This document shows positions 4,840 through 5,309 of a stretch of 5,309 bases of DNA, one piece after another. The number at the start of each line of letters is the position of its first letter. Position 1 is the stretch's first letter. Origin of the DNA: Acidobacteria bacterium AH-259-L09 (GTDB lineage Bacteria > Acidobacteriota > UBA6911 > RPQK01); contig JALLOL010000179.1 of NCBI GenBank assembly GCA_027717875.1, forward strand, positions 1 through 5,309, given 5' to 3'. A program made the translations under genes and the position numbers. The notes beneath the pieces were generated by a model. The model did not search any database, was not told where the DNA came from, and saw only the letters and a program-made list of their open reading frames with translations.

Positions 4840-5184
4840 ATGGACACACTCAAGGCCTACGAAAAACTGCGCACGAAGTTTGACGAGGACACCGCCAAGC
4901 TCGTGGTGGATACCCTGGCCGAACTCGTGAGCCCGCCACTCGCCACACTGGCCACCAAAGAGGACCTGGCCCAATTCGAGCAGAGGCTTGAGTTAAGGAT
5001 GGACACCAGGCTCGCCGAGCTGCGCGCCGAACTGCAAACGGAGATCCAGGCTGCCAAAGGCGAGCTGCGCACGGAGATCCAGGCTGCCAAAGTGGAAACC
5101 ATCCGCTGGGTCCTAGGGGCCGCCCTAGGACAGGTGATTGCCGTCGTCGCATTAGTGGGAGCCGTCCTGGCGCTGGCACGCTGA
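4840..5184 (+). CDS. Small coiled-coil, C-terminally membrane-anchored protein (DUF1640-like)
   Basis: The 114-residue protein opens with MDTLKAYEKLRTKFDEDTAKLVVDTLAEL, a helical N-terminus typical of bacterial DUF1640/CCDC90-like proteins (PF07798). A long charged coiled coil with LATKEDL (36-42) follows to about residue 88. One hydrophobic span of about 22 residues (90-111) then ends at ALAR. The expected topology is a cytoplasmic coil anchored by its tail in the inner membrane; the function of such bacterial proteins is not established, and none is proposed. I chose ATG at 4840 because homology begins with MDTLKAYEK; an in-frame GTG at 4819 would add seven unlikely residues. No clear ribosome-binding site or promoter is seen. 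An 11-residue repeat (TEIQAAKGELR / TEIQAAKVETI) lies within the coil. It is the intact partner of the truncated copy at 4425. Confidence 0.75.
   Translation: MDTLKAYEKLRTKFDEDTAKLVVDTLAELVSPPLATLATKEDLAQFEQRLELRMDTRLAELRAELQTEIQAAKGELRTEIQAAKVETIRWVLGAALGQVIAVVALVGAVLALAR
5038..5092 (+). repeat. 33-bp-period tandem repeat in the coiled-coil gene
   Basis: An identical 22-bp stretch occurs at 5038-5059 and 5071-5092, encoding TEIQAAK twice 11 codons apart. The same 22 bases occur once in the truncated copy at 4512-4533. The period of 11 residues is compatible with a coiled-coil hendecad, so copy number changes the rod length without breaking the frame. Confidence 0.75.
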
Positions 5185-5309
5185 GGACGATATCCCCATT
5201 CCGTCTATCCGGCCTATTCTGCTTTTCGGTCTTCATTGCTCAGGCCTAACCCGCATCGCTTAGTGCTGCCGTTTGCCCATCACCCGTCCTTTGTCCGCCA
5301 GTCCTCAGT

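Larger units (their letters stand above)
4425..5270 (+). repeat. Direct duplication of the coiled-coil gene 3' part and its downstream flank
   Basis: The segment from about 4425 to 4710 is repeated at about 4942-5270 in the same orientation. It includes the gene's 3' portion, an identical 19 bases after the stop (4626-4644 and 5185-5203) and looser similarity around TCATTGCTCAG (about 4657-4667 and 5233-5243) and beyond. The stops lie 559 bp apart. The intervening 4700-4839 stretch has no supported gene. Confidence 0.65.

Overview
This is a mobile-element-rich accessory region from a bacterium, probably Gram-negative. GC-rich coding sequence, an IS21-family transposon, a RelE/ParE-type toxin-antitoxin pair and DUF1640-like coiled-coil membrane proteins would fit a proteobacterium. 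No housekeeping gene is present to fix the taxon, so this is inference.

Left part (1-2965): an IS21-family transposition module. A small Cys/Arg-rich, putative zinc-binding ORF (144-596) comes first, then istA (DDE transposase, 666-2147) and istB (AAA+ helper ATPase, 2144-2965). istA and istB overlap by four bases (ATGA), the usual IS21 layout. A 15-bp sequence, ATCTTGTAAAGAACA, occurs three times ahead of istA (439, 517, 596). The first two copies lie in the same reading frame inside the small ORF and encode LVKNNLA both times; the third starts on its stop codon. They look like the multiple transposase-binding repeats of an IS21 left end, with a protein-coding gene laid over them. I found no matching inverted copy on the right, so the right boundary is undetermined and may be lost.

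Middle (2966-3689): a stem-loop after istB, then a short hypothetical ORF (3037-3318) whose C-terminus may be frameshifted. Next comes a gene-poor stretch holding two 25-bp-spaced copies of a different IS21-like end sequence (CCACTTTTAAACCG), apparently the solo remnant of another element, and a hairpin that could terminate the toxin-antitoxin operon arriving from the right.

Right part (3690-5309): a minus-strand type II toxin-antitoxin operon (antitoxin 4207-3983, toxin 3986-3690, four-base overlap). Two direct copies of a small coiled-coil, single-membrane-span protein gene follow on the plus strand. The first copy (4425-4625) lacks its N-terminus; the second (4840-5184) is intact and carries an extra 45 bp of coiled coil. 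The two differ only at synonymous positions across the last ~30 codons. Overall the window reads as an IS insertion hotspot beside a toxin-antitoxin module and a duplicated small gene family. The most unusual feature is the coding gene superimposed on the IS21 left-end repeats.
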